From Ophiothrix spiculata (lineage: Eukaryota > Echinodermata > Ophiuroidea > Amphilepidida > Ophiotrichidae): a stretch of DNA of 35,417 nucleotides. Positions 1-10,801 of the stretch are shown here, in pieces. The notes below the pieces were generated by a model. The model saw nothing but the letters and a program-made list of their open reading frames with translations. It was not told the DNA's origin and did no database searches. The stretch lies in the NCBI GenBank assembly GCA_000969725.1, contig JXSR01S034109.1; one strand, given 5' to 3'. Position numbers and translations under genes: made by a program. Positions within the stretch are counted from its first letter, which is position 1; each line of letters begins with the position of its first letter.

Positions 1-584
1 GTGTTGGAAAATTCTATAATAATTATTATTATTGTAAATAGCAAAAAATATTTTAAAATACATAAAGCAGTACATAGTTTTGATAAGGCAAAAATTGTTT
101 AGCTTGGCGTTTAAAGATTTAAAAAGGGAACATCAGAAAATTTAATTAAAATTTTAAACCTTGACTACCAAAAGGTTTTTCCCTGCTGTATAAACATGCA
201 AAGATAACCGACCTTAAGGTTATAGTAAGTCGTCAAAGTTGGGTTTTAGGGGGTAATTTGCATATTAAAAATGTGCAGTTAATATTCGAAAACCCTGTAC
301 AATTAGAAACATGTTGAAGCCGAAACTGCATCCTATTGACGCGGCGGAACACAATATTTTGTTTTTAGAACAAACTTTCTAATCTACTTTGTGCAAATAT
401 TTGAAAGATATATTATATGGCATCTAACATCTAACACAAGAGTGCAAGAAATGTAGCTTGCACGATGTTTTTTTATTGGCAAATTAGGTGAATTTTACGC
501 AAATAATGTTATGTTCGAAATGTCAGGTTCTAACCTCCCGGGGTAAAACACTGAAAACTTGACATAAAAGAAGTCTATAACATT
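1..584. other. AT-rich non-coding stretch
   Basis: No recognisable gene, RNA or repeat was found on either strand. All reading frames are short and frequently stopped. Confidence 0.6.
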
Positions 585-841
585 TCGTCATGTGAGTGCA
601 AGAAAGTCGTATCTGCAATGGCTGCCATTTGTCATAAATGTGTATTGCACACTGTATAATCTCCAGTCTTGGGTCAGTGGCTCTTGAAATAGTTCTTTAG
701 ACACCCGAAGCACTATTTCAAGAGCCACTGACATATGGCAGAGACTTTTTGGGTAATTTTTCACATTCTAGAGACTAGGTGTCAAAAAATATAACTCAAG
801 GCAGCCATTGCAGATACGACTTTCTTGCACTCAGATGACGA
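585..841. repeat. Nested inverted repeat (foldback element)
   Basis: Two arms of about 42 bp (585-626 and 800-841) are reverse complements with a single mismatch seen. They contain the string AGTGCAAGAAAGTCG and its complement. Inside them lies a second, separate perfect inverted repeat of 21 bp (673-693 with 712-732, 18-nt loop). The DNA could therefore fold as a hairpin within a hairpin. There is no ORF and no clear target-site duplication. A foldback MITE is the simplest reading, but no known superfamily terminus was recognised. Confidence 0.85.
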
Positions 842-2280
842 TTTAATAGTAACACCAGATGTGCTATAGTTAAAATACAAGGCCCTTGGTATTTACTTTA
901 AACGAAAAACTAAATACCTAAAGTGGAAATTTGTTATTACTTGTAAGAAAACGTCGATCAAAATGCCATTAAGTTTGGACATCATATTCTCCCATGGACG
1001 CTTAAACATCTAAAGTCAATAAAGTAGAAAAATTGTGGCTGTCCAGCCCGTATGAGCCGTAAATGCAAGAAACTTTATTTCGCGCTACAGGTGAAAAAAC
1101 ATGTCAAGGTCGTAATTTGCCGAAATTATTTTTTGACAGATTCACAATCCTTGTGCGTACTACAAAATACAAGCAAAGTGTCATTTCAAGAAATTGATAG
1201 CAAATATGACATAAATCTGTGCATATTTTAAAGAAAATCAACAGAAAATATACTGTTTACTGATCTCTCAGTTATACATTTTACTCCCTGACAACCTTTG
1301 ACGGACCATGACTTGACTTCTGGAAATCGTGTGAAGTTCATTAAGGTGTTAATTTAATCCTTCAAGCATGGTCTTTGCAAATAATTAAAAAGTAAACATG
1401 ACAAGAGGTGGCATTTACGGCTGGTTTGGGATGGACGGTCACGATTGCTTGGATGGATTTTAGTTTTTTCATTACGAAGCTTTCACTTTTTCATATCACA
1501 GCGTCCACTAACCGTAGCTAAACCCAGAGTGTGCTTAAAGAAATCTTGCACAAATGAGCAGACTATTAATTTTCTTACACAACTTAAGGGAGTATCTACA
1601 ATTATCAAACATGTATGAATCCAACTTTTTATCTTTGATTTGGATTAAAGTGAAATTGCACGTTTATAGAACCTTTTTCTATGCTTTATAAATTCACGTA
1701 CTGTATATTTTTGGCTTTGTGGGGCAGAGTATCATAATTGGAGAAAATTAAAACATTTTCCTATAATATTCTCCTACAGTAAGTGCAGAACAGAGTTTAT
1801 CAAATTATCGAAAGCCTACAAATCATGAAATAAACCTACAGCGAATGCATTCATTTACTGTGTCTTTTAACCAACACAATCCATAGCAAAATCATTCGTC
1901 ACGTAGAAAAAAATAACTGTACAGAGCTGAAACGTTCTTTCCTTCTGTGACCATTTAAAACAATGAAACAAGCAATTAAAAATCGTCTGATCAGAAACCT
2001 GATATTACCTTGAACAATTAAAAATTTCATTATTATTACATAATCACATTACACAGAAAAGAATGTTAGATACAAAAAATAAAGAAATGAAAAAAGCATA
2101 GAAACGAAAAGTAAATGTATTTCACGACAGCCAAACGAGACATAGCAATATTAGTAAATTGAATTGTGTAACATGATCAATCAGAGAGTTCTACAGAGTT
2201 TTTTGGCCTGCCAAACATCTTCTTACTATAAAAATTTTGGTGTTTAGTTTACAAACTAAAATATTTCACTTTCATTATAA
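842..2280. other. AT-rich non-coding stretch
   Basis: No supported gene or repeat. Only short, stop-rich frames are present, with scattered A/T tracts. Confidence 0.55.
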
Positions 2281-2410
2281 ACTACAGAGTATCCATCTGC
2301 AGTTTACAAAACCTTGCTATAGTATCCTGTTAAATGTCGCTGATCAGATATTTACAAAGGTTGTGGCTATTTTGATGAAGCATTTATTCGGTAAAGACCA
2401 TTACTATTCT
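2281..2410 (+). repeat. Diverged direct duplication, copy 1
   Basis: This matches 3013-3139 in the same orientation with many substitutions. Shared blocks include TTAAATGTCGCT and TCGGTAAAGACCATTA. The small ORF here (2237-2425) is not conserved in the second copy and is not treated as a gene. Confidence 0.7.
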
Positions 2411-3012
2411 TTAGAGTCTAACTGAAAGAACACCTGTTGACATTTTCGTAAGCGGGTTTTTCATGTCATTCATGCTCTTATAGTTGATTGAACATAATAC
2501 GTGATAAAATAACTGAATACACATTACACGGGAAACATTGTCACAAACAATATGCATGATATTAATCAGTAACAAAGTCCTTAAAACAGACAAATGTCTT
2601 ATAAATTGATTTCGAGTTTGTTTGAAAATCGATATATTTGTCTAAAATAATGATAATATTAGACATGCATTTTTAAAAAAGACATTGTTGAATTTATTTA
2701 TATAATGACAAAATTAAACGTTCCTTGTAGAGACATTGCAAAGAAAACAAACATATTGAAGCATACTAAGCACATGATTTCATATTGCTTCAGACCAAAC
2801 GCTTTTGTCGAGGCTTCAAAAACCCCGGGTCAAATACAAAAACATCATTGTGGTGAACATCGAAACATACGAGACATTAATTTCTTTAACACAATTAATT
2901 AAGAGACTCATTTGCAGTCTATGCGCCGTTTCGTTACTGTAAAAGTTTAATTCCAGAGGATATTGTTTGTTTTCCAAACAAAATATCCCACCTTCATAAA
3001 AAAAACACAATA

Positions 3013-3139
3013 CATGTATAATGTCCACCTGTTGTTTTACAAAAACACTGCAGTATCTTATTAAATGTCGCTAACCTCAAATTTCTAAGGGTCATGGTTG
3101 TTTTGGTAAAGCATTCGTTCGGTAAAGACCATTATTATC
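3013..3139 (+). repeat. Diverged direct duplication, copy 2
   Basis: Second copy of 2281-2410, about 730 bp downstream. The match is strongest at the end (TTCGGTAAAGACCATTATTA here, ...TTACTATTC in copy 1). It is probably an old local duplication or two copies of a low-copy repeat. Confidence 0.7.
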
Positions 3140-3199
3140 GCCTTGAAGACAAATGTAAGAATAGCAGTTCACACATACTTGCGTAATTTCCGAGGTTTT

Positions 3200-3345
3200 G
3201 ATTAGTCGAGAGCCGTCACGTGGCCATGTATAAACAGCGTTGATTCATAAGCGGCATAACAAATGTTATAACTGAGCGACGCTCCGCGTCGCCATGTGCA
3301 CAACGGCGCGTCGGCTCTGAACGCGGGATGTAGCGCGTGCGATTG
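3200..3345. other. CpG-rich patch
   Basis: There is a dense cluster of CG dinucleotides (for example GAGCGACGCTCCGCGTCG and GGCGCGTCGGC) in otherwise CpG-poor DNA. It could be a small CpG island, a young repeat fragment or a regulatory element. No transcript structure supports calling it a promoter. Confidence 0.4.
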
Positions 3346-3552
3346 ATAACTTTAAGACAGATAAACAAGCTATGGGCGGTATTAAAAAATTTGACAACCA
3401 GGACGGAAAAGACTGTTTTATGGTCAATTTTTACCCGGATTTTTACATTTTATACATGAAAAGTGTATATGTGAACAGGGTTCATTAATATTTTCCGTAT
3501 GTAAACCCTTTATTGACATTTGACTAAAGCGGTTTTGTGTTACAGATCTTTC

Positions 3553-3690
3553 AGATTCAGATTCAGATTCAGATTCTTTATTTCCATAAAAAATACATAA
3601 AATACATAAGAACAGAAACAAAATAACATATGGAGGAAAGGACCGGAAGGCCAATAAGGCCTGTTTAATGTCCATCCCTATATAAAATAC
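3553..3690 (-). mobile_element. 3' end of a non-LTR retrotransposon (LINE)
   Basis: Read on the minus strand, about 110 bp of 3'-UTR-like sequence runs into a polyadenylation-like AATAAA (complement at 3577-3582). It then ends in a short tandem tail of GAATCT units (four AGATTC on the plus strand, 3553-3576). A microsatellite tail immediately after AATAAA is typical of 5'-truncated CR1/L2/Jockey-like insertions in invertebrates. The ORF across the tail (3424-3675, minus) reads the hexamer as Ser-Glu repeats and is an artefact. The clade cannot be fixed without the RT domain. Confidence 0.65.
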
Positions 3691-3939
3691 AACAACAAGT
3701 TACAGACATTGGTTTAAATTTGCATACCTCTCGATAAGCTTCTCAAATCCGCCATCTTGTCTCTCGCTTGTGACCGAATTTTCTGTTTTATACTGAATTT
3801 ACAGCACGGCATTTGCACATCAATAAGTCAAAATGAACAACTAAATAGCCAAGACAATTATGACACAACTAAAATAAACAGAATTATTACCTTTTTTCAT
3901 ATTCAGGACAAAAAAGGCGTCATCTTACCAGCCTCGCCT
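3691..3939. other. Unassigned spacer
   Basis: No feature is supported. An ORF starting at 3757 runs through this stretch into the CpG-rich patch downstream. It resembles no known family and was rejected. Confidence 0.45.
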
Positions 3940-4135
3940 AGACTTGAGTATCCTCGCAATAACAACAAATTTAAAATCGTCACGCCACCACGCGCGCGCC
4001 ATTTTACCGCTACGCGGGCCACGCGTGTGACACGCACTGCGTCAGTTGCAGTTGCGCGAAGTCAAGCAACGCACACGCAGATAAAAGGGCATCGGCTCAT
4101 GACCCCGTCCTTTACTGAGCCCACGCTCTGAACGA
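3940..4135. other. CpG-rich patch with TATA-like motif
   Basis: This stretch is rich in CGCG and ACGCG strings (for example CCACGCGCGCGCC) and ends with GATAAAAGGGCATCGG, which resembles a TATA box. Together with 3200-3345 it stands out against the AT-rich background. A weak or decayed promoter is possible. A CpG-rich repeat is equally possible. Confidence 0.35.
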
Positions 4136-5384
4136 CTCAGCAAGAGGTTTATACTTCAATGTCTATGTATCGTTTATTGATCTATAAAATATGCAACTAT
4201 ATACTAAACTGTGATGAAACGCTCTTTGTAACCAAACATAGTATCTCATTGTTCACCAGGGGCGTAGATATGAGCTGAATTTACCTGGAAAGCCTCAATA
4301 GTATACCAAATCCTCTCATCACGAAGAAACCATACTTTGACAACCGATATTGAGAAGAAATAATATCTTTCAAAGAATGCCTGATTTGTATGAATTTATC
4401 GTATTTGTATAGTTTGACAGATGATGGATTCTATACGACTTTAGTATTTGTAAATGGAATTAAACTTTACTCAATTGAATATTTTCAGTTAGAAATGAAA
4501 GGAACACAACTTATCCATCAACTTGAAACGTCAGTTTCTATTCGTTAAGTAAAACCTAATAATCTATTGATTCAGGATTTTTCAGCAGGTTAAGTGGTTT
4601 GTAAAAATGCAGAAGCAACTTAACGAACCTGCAGGTAATCTCTTTTGATGAAAATGATGAAAAATGTGTGTGGGTGGGGGGGGGGACCACTTATGAGGGG
4701 TAGTGTAGGCTGCCAGAGTTGTGGTGGTGTGTGGGTTGGGATTGGTGAGGCCCCGCCCCGGTAAAATTTTAACCCGCCATTTTGAAAAAAAAAATATCTG
4801 GATTCTTTGAAACATTACCTTACGGGGCATGTGAAAATCATGGTTTCCTTTTTTATCAGAAAAAAGAAAAACACGAAGAAAAATTCGACACATAGAATTT
4901 TATAGCACAATTTGTGATTGTTGGCTGGACCTATTTTGTGTTTTATTATAAAACATTGGAAAAAACCATACCAGTCTGCAGTCAACGGATTTTTGAATTT
5001 AATGAGTGCAGTTAAGACAGTCAAAATGATACATTAAGGGGTATATTATTCTTAATTTTTTTCATGCATACACCACAATTATTAGATTTCTCGTCACATT
5101 TTCTTTAGAAAAGGTATATTTTGTACAAAATACGTCAACCCTGTAAACATATGCCATTTTAACGTTTTCGAGTGTATATTTATCGTATAGTTTTACATAA
5201 CAGACTTGCATATATACATGTTAACAATGTAAAAAACAAATAAAGTTCTTGAAATTAGGTTAATCATTATTCAATCAAAAAGCTCCAAGTTCCAAATCTA
5301 AAGTATCGTTATCACAAACTAATAATGATTAAAGCCAAGTCATATATGCAGAAGTGTCAGGTTGCCAACTAATTTTAGCAAGAT
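4136..5384. other. Non-coding stretch with a G-rich segment
   Basis: Nothing gene-like. Around 4665-4765 there is a purine/GT-biased segment with an 11-G run and repeated GTGGTG/GGGTTGGG. The minus-strand ORFs across it encode low-complexity His/Pro/Thr and are artefacts. Confidence 0.5.
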
Positions 5385-6010
5385 TAGATTATGGTGTTTA
5401 ATGAAATGATATTTATTCGTCCGGCTTACTTTTCACTCATCGTCATGATATATATACGATATTTCATAATCTCAATGGTATAGGAACACTCACGAATGTT
5501 CTAGATCTTAAGCATGACATGATTTGTAATTAAAATTATGAAATTTGAAACGTATAAACCCTAAAAAGTCGGGTGAATTAGCACGCCATATTTAGATCAC
5601 GCAATTTGATTGCTTACCATGTTAGCGTATTTTTTGTGTGAGATGATACTGCTAAAATTTAGATACAGGGCATTATGGTAAGTTAAGGCTTATCCTCACG
5701 TTTTTGGTGAAATCGTAGGGAACTTTTTTTCTCTCGATGACGAGGTCCGCACGGATCGTGTTTAGGGCAGCAATTTCATGTATTTTTGAACAAAAATGTA
5801 TATTTTTCAGCTGTCACTAGTCTTACATTCCTGTTTGTGGTTTATTTAGCCATTAATTAAATATATTTTGGTTCTTTTTTTAACTTAAGAATAAAAAACA
5901 TAAAGTGACATTTATAAAGCTTATTTTTGTTTGAAAACGAATGTCTATTGTTGATAAGGGAAATCTTTTTGAAAACATGTCCTTGGTAAGGGTTCAAAAT
6001 TAGCATTTAA
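5385..6010 (+). repeat. Dispersed repeat family R1, copy 1
   Basis: This aligns over roughly 630 bp with 11085-11740 in the same orientation. Shared blocks include GATATTTCATAATC, CACGAATGTT, GGGCATTATGG/GAGCATTATGG and GATAAGGG near the 3' end. A partial third match lies at 7785-7930. No terminal inverted repeats or coding potential were seen, so the class is unknown. Confidence 0.75.
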
Positions 6011-6165
6011 GATATCTGGATTTAGGATCTGATCAGAATAGGTTTGTTCGAGGATGATGGAATGTGAAAGAATGTAAGTGGCCCCCTGATATTTTTTTGT
6101 AAGTAACGGTGGATTGCAACTAATCCTAGATGTGTATTTCTACAAAAATGTATTATGGAGAACTA

Positions 6166-7767
6166 CAGACTTGACATTAAATATGGAATATATTTTTTCT
6201 GTTGGTTTCCATCTTGAATAAACTGCCATATCTCTGTATGTACCAATTCTGGAGATGTGTGCTTTCTCATGTTTGTAACTACTCTTATGAACTTCAAACC
6301 AAGGGTACTTTCAAGCTCACTGAAGTGACACAGAGACAATGGGAAACTTGAAGGTACAAATAACTCAGAAAATTAGGTCCAAAGCCGTGCACCGGAATAT
6401 TAAACAAAGGAAAATGAATTTGTCATATTTTCTTTCATACGTTACCTAGAGATGTGAAACTCTACAGAGTTGATTAACATAATGTTAGTGATAATTTCTG
6501 ATCAATTTCCTCTGTTCTCATTGAGAGGCGTACAACGTCATGACTTTCCATGGCATGCTTTCCATTTGTTACTGAAGAGTTTTTTCGGGAACCTCGGCCA
6601 AAGCACCAAACACAGCCCCACACCACTCCTTCACCTCGAAGGATCAATATAATATGCTGTTAATCAAACGTGTTTCTTAACCCAATTGTTCTCATAAGGA
6701 TTAATATCCGGAAGATCTTGCCGGACAAGGAAAGAACTCAACACTCTGATCTTCCTGGAAAGTCCCGATTGTACGAGCACGACGGAGGCGAAAGTTGTCA
6801 TAGTGGAGCACAAAATTGTTTCCGGAGAAGCCTCTAGCCAATGACATTATCAATGCTTCTAGAATGCATCTTTACTGGTGCTGATGGAAGCTGCCTTCCA
6901 AGGTGATCAGAGCCTATTTTCCACCTGCATGTAAAGCGTCCAGAAGGCAATGTTACCTTCCTCTGGATACATTCTTGATAGCATGCACGCTTCAGTATAA
7001 TCCTTTTCTGTACATCAGCGGCCACGATGCGTCCTTATTTGCAGTATATTTCAAATTAAGTCTAAGCTCTGAGGACAGCGTTATCTCATTGATGGGACTT
7101 AAAATTGAAATTGATCTGTAGCCCAGCCAAAGGGTCACTGGGAAAGGCGTTTGGTCAAGGTATTTTCCTCAGGGGTTTCCTAGCATGATCGCCACTTTGA
7201 AAAAAGTGAGAGTTTGCAAATGTTCTTAATACGAGCTTGTTTTATGAAAGATCATGGTGTTGGACACTTGCCCTGTTTGGTAAGATCTTCAGGTATGAAC
7301 TCTATTGAGGACTATTCGGCTGAAGTAACACATCGATGAACAACAAGTTACATCAAACCATCATGTACAGGAGTAACTTTAGGCTGTGCTGGATACTTTG
7401 GCTGATACACCTGTCCGAACTCTTCAATCACTAGTGGAATGTCCGCATGGAGAGTCCATGCGCCGTGCACTTCTTATGGGTGACAAAGCAAACAGTGTTT
7501 GATCATAAAATTTCAAGCGTCCAGGTAAAGTATTAAAGAAACTACGGCAAATTTAATTTCCGTAATTCCGTATTATGGTGCACGAGTTTGGACCTAAATT
7601 TTAGAGGTTTTAGTACTTTCAAGTCTTAGTTTTAGTTCAAGTTTACATGTATGTCTACAAACACGAAGAAAAACAAATTCCTGGAGTTTTCATTTATCGA
7701 GGTATGGCGGATTTTTCAAGATGGAAACCAACACAAAAAATATATTCCATATTTAATGTCAAGCCTG
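6166..7767 (-). mobile_element. Tc1-like DNA transposon, full length but decayed
   Basis: The element begins CAGACTTGACATTAAATATG at 6166 and ends with its near-perfect complement at 7767. It is flanked by TA on both sides (6164-6165 and 7768-7769), the target duplication of Tc1/mariner elements. Its length of about 1.6 kb is usual for Tc1. The terminal inverted repeats are long: about 300 bp align with divergence (6166-6480 against 7495-7767), which suggests an IR/DR-type organisation. The interior encodes a broken transposase on the minus strand. It lies directly downstream of R1 copy 1, and a partial R1 match follows, so it may have inserted beside or into R1-derived DNA. Confidence 0.88.
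6490..7470 (-). pseudogene. Tc1-like transposase pseudogene
   Basis: Conserved pieces of a DDE/D Tc1 transposase can be read on the minus strand in more than one frame. One frame gives VLHYDNFRLRRARTI followed by FFPCPARS, which matches the Tc1 signature around the second catalytic aspartate (family pattern QDNARPHRAR...WPARS). A frameshift later comes LPDINPYENNWVKKHV, the counterpart of the SPDLNPIEHLW block carrying the final acidic residue. Further on AVFGALAEVPEKTLQ and QMESMP match the C-terminal IPQ...L..SMPRR region, with a stop between them. Upstream pieces such as DYTEACM resemble the central region. The family normally has about 340 residues. Frameshifts and stops mean this copy cannot make active enzyme. 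Confidence 0.8.
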
Positions 7768-7784
7768 TATGTTAAACTGTTCAC

Positions 7785-7930
7785 AACTTTGCACTCACCG
7801 TCATGATTTTTAATTATCTTCATGATATATGTATATACGAACTCTCTCGAAAGATTTAGGATGACATGGTTTTGTAATTGTTATTATTAGAACAGAATCG
7901 TTTAACCTTAAAAATAAGGATGGGCACGGA
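7785..7930 (+). repeat. Dispersed repeat R1, partial copy
   Basis: Shares CACTCACCGTCATGAT-like, ATATATGTATATACGA-like and GGATGACATGGTTTTGTAAT blocks with both longer R1 copies, in the same orientation. It begins about 20 bp after the Tc1-like element ends. Confidence 0.5.
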
Positions 7931-8019
7931 AATATTTAGCATTATCTCCAAATTAGTCACCGAAATTGCAGATTATTACCAAAAACCTTTCCATTATTAT
8001 AAGGCTTCCCTTATTCCCT

Positions 8020-8145
8020 TTCCACGATGACTAATACTTATTATAAATAAACTACAAACAATAAAGTTTAAAGATATTGTATCAGTAGGACCAATACTTA
8101 TTATTGAATTACAAATAATATATATTGTTTAGATATATTGTCAGT
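8020..8145 (+). repeat. Short AT-rich direct duplication
   Basis: A unit of about 60 bp beginning AATACTTATTAT is present twice (around 8031 and 8092) and ends in AGATATTGT or AGATATATTGT. A related stretch occurs near 12697-12740. It is low in complexity, so the relationship is tentative. Confidence 0.4.
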
Positions 8146-8419
8146 TAGTGAAAAAGCCACCTGCATCTACATTGGATTGATAAAACACATAAGAGTGGGC
8201 TCTGTCTGTTTGACTGATGAATTGGCTCACAGAAATCATAAAATCTACAAAATCTACCCAACATTATTGGACAACATAATGATATGGTTTTCTATTGAAA
8301 TGATCACACACAATAAAACCCACGTTTTGTATTAAGAGAAATGCATTCAAATTATTATTTTGAAATCAAAAATGGCAAACCTTTGCAGGTTTAAAATTGT
8401 CTATGTATAGTCAGAGATT

Positions 8420-9140
8420 CTCTCCAAATTGTCCCTTTTATATCATCGGGACTATTCAAGTTCCCTTAAATCAGCTCCCTTTAAAAGTATTGCTGGTCCC
8501 TATAAAGACCCGATAAGATTTTGAAACCTTCCCTAACTATACATCAAACCCATTGGAGTCAAATTTGACCCCGGAGGTCTAGTCAAAAATTTGATTCAAA
8601 TTGCAGTTGAAAATGACTACAGCCGTGGTTATTTTTCAAAATGACCTCTTTTGAAAATAACTATTTGTTGGTCAAAAATGACTACATTCAGGGGTCATTT
8701 ACTTTAATCGGTGTCTCAATTAGGGAAATGATTCCGTAACATAGTTAAAAAAGTGACAATATGACTACATTCCGGGGTCATTTTAAAATGACTATTTTCG
8801 ATGGTCATTTTTACACAATAACAAATGACTCTGAGTGGGTCAAAATACCCACATTTGACTTCATTAAGGGTTATTTTGAAATGACCAACCAAACTAGTCA
8901 AATTTTTGACTTCCTATTTTTAAGTGTGTAGGAGGTTAGCCGGGGTGACCTGAGAATTGAAGTTGCATTTCTACCACGCACTAAATACCTCCCGATAAAC
9001 CTGATGAATACAAGGATGAAAGTTCTTGTAGCACCCTTTGCCTTCCCTTTGAAATTACATTTAGTTCCCTATAAACTGCTTAAAGGGAGCTCAAAGGGGG
9101 CTTGGGATTTTAACGGGGAAATTTGGATAGTATGCTTGTG
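8420..9140. repeat. Putative inverted-repeat element around a TGAC cluster
   Basis: Diverged inverted arms were seen at about 8424-8520 and 9055-9135. Shared strings include CCAAATT-TCCC, AGCTCCCTTTAA and CCCTATAAA (the right arm read as its complement). Between them, 8555-8915 holds many copies of a TGAC-centred motif in both orientations. No ORF of note. It could be a MITE with a repetitive core. The arms are too diverged to define exact ends. Confidence 0.5.
8555..8915. repeat. Cluster of degenerate AAATGAC/GGTCATTT motifs
   Basis: About a dozen and a half occurrences of TGAC or GTCA in contexts such as TGACTACATTC, GGGGTCATTT and AAAATGAC occur in both orientations over 360 bp. Many are arranged as short imperfect palindromes (AAAATGACN...NGTCATTTT). 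One duplicated block pairs TGACTACATTC with GGGGTCATTT (8680-8699 and 8761-8782). Confidence 0.7.
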
Positions 9141-10552
9141 ACAGCAAAAGGTATGGTCCTAATGGGTCTTGATAGACCCCATAGAAGACCTCCATAGTGG
9201 CAGTATCTTCTTACTTTGAAATTGACTGAAGTGGAACATGGTGACGTATTCGTGAGGATAGTAAACAATATTTTTGGATATGTTGAAACAAATGTTTCGG
9301 TCCCTTATCATAAGCTTATTGAAACTGAGAGATATGAAAACCAGATTTCATCCCTGAGCATCAAAATAATATAGAATCAAACTAGTATAACTTTTTGTGC
9401 CAGGATATTATTGGCCATGATTTATCTAATGATGAAATATTGTACCTAGGCATAAGTGAAGTGACCGTGTGATAAACGATGCCCAAGGTGGTCTTGTCAG
9501 GTTGATATGGGTAAAGATATAACCTTGCTTTGATACAATAAGTCCATGGTTTTGAGGTAAAGTAGCCAAGATTATGCGCTAATAATAAGTTGAGAAATTT
9601 GTCAAATTGAAGCCAATATTTAAAGCCACTACAAGATCTGGAAAAAACAATGCATCATTATATTATTCGTACATGTCCAAATTAATATGATCATGAAATT
9701 TTAACACAACAACAATGACCTTCCTGATATACGTCTTTATTTGAATACCATGGCATTCGTATGACATTTGTAAACATTTGGATAGAAAGTAATCGAGTTA
9801 CTGGTTAAATTGGTTAAATTACCGACTTGACAGCTTAATGCGCTTAAATAAGCGTAATTACAGGCTATTTATTTATCGTCTTGTTAGTTAGATGCCAAGC
9901 GTGTTCTTTTTTGTTTGTTAAGAACACTTGCCTGGAGTGATAAATGGCTTTGAAGTTTATAAGTTTCTTTTGTGAGCCTGGCAAAGATAAATAATCATTG
10001 GAAGCACAAGGAGATGTATAAAATTACAGTATTTATGTTTGTTGACTTTTTAAAAGAGTCATAACAATGTATGTTCTACATTATTATTCAACGATTCTAA
10101 TAAATGTCCTCCAACATTATGTTGTTACAATGTCTTAAAATGCGTCATTGTGCTGACATTTCCCGCGTCCTAAATTCTTTTAGACTAATGACACTCCATT
10201 TTAAATAAATGCCTGAATAAAAGATTTGATTGATATGAACATGAAGAACATCCTCTTACGTCTATGAACATTTAAGTCAACAGATCAATCAAAGTATTTA
10301 CACAAGCGATGAAAACGTCAAGTTTGACATGATTGAGAAAAAAATTCTTCTTCTTCAGGGGAAATTATTGTAAAACTTGAGTCTTGAAAGGAGTTCAGGT
10401 CAAACGTAATGTTGTATCATCGTTTTGCTCTCCTTAATGAAATCAAAAAAGTCAACATTTTTTATATTCAATGTTGACAATGCAAAGTTAAATTTTTATC
10501 GTTTCGCACAAAATATAAATTAATAAATTTTGAGAAAGGCTTTTACGACGGG
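9141..10552. other. Non-coding stretch with small hairpins
   Basis: No gene. Minor structure includes a hairpin of GTGTTCTT with AAGAACAC near 9901-9930 and a CGCTTA/TAAGCG hairpin near 9840. Neither is long enough to classify. Confidence 0.45.
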
Positions 10553-10801
10553 AATTCATAACAATTGGTAGATTTTAACGGGTTCGCCGTCGGACAAGTT
10601 TTGAACTGTCAAGCTTTCGTCAGGAGTAGCTCTGAATTCTTCAGGACAAATATTATTATTATTATTAATAATAAGTGACGGCCCACATGTCTTTATAATA
10701 ATATTTGTCCTGAAGAAGTCAGAGCTACTCCTGACGAAAGCTTGACAGTTCAAAACTTGTCCGACGGCGAACCCGTTAAAATCTACCAATTGTTATAAAT
10801 T
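10553..10801. repeat. Near-perfect long palindrome (249 bp)
   Basis: Arms of about 107 bp (10553-10659 and 10695-10801) are reverse complements with only two or three mismatches, around a 35-nt spacer rich in ATT/AAT. The arms contain GGTTCGCCGTCGGACAAG and CCTGACGAAAGCTTGACAG and are CpG-rich, unlike the flanks. Very low arm divergence implies a recent origin or gene conversion. The right arm carries CTGACGA, a short potential stem (AGCT/AGTT) and CAAAAC, loosely reminiscent of the ribozyme-related tails known from Penelope-like elements. That comparison is weak. The 77-residue ORF here simply reads through the palindrome. Confidence 0.9.

Noticed and set aside
3424-3675. Minus-strand ORF with Ser-Glu repeats
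   Set aside because: It is the translated hexamer tail of a LINE 3' end, not a protein.
3757-4131. 124-residue plus-strand ORF
   Set aside because: Part of its length reads a CpG-rich patch with low-complexity Arg/Thr/Ala. There are no recognisable domains or splice-like context, and the rest is AT-driven.
4582-5024. Overlapping minus-strand ORFs with His/Pro/Thr-rich stretch
   Set aside because: The low-complexity peptide comes from a GT/G-rich DNA segment. No family resemblance.
10556-10789. 77-residue ORF through the palindrome
   Set aside because: Its openness is a by-product of palindrome symmetry. I also considered a retroelement protein tail (PDESLTVQNLSDGEP) but could not support it.
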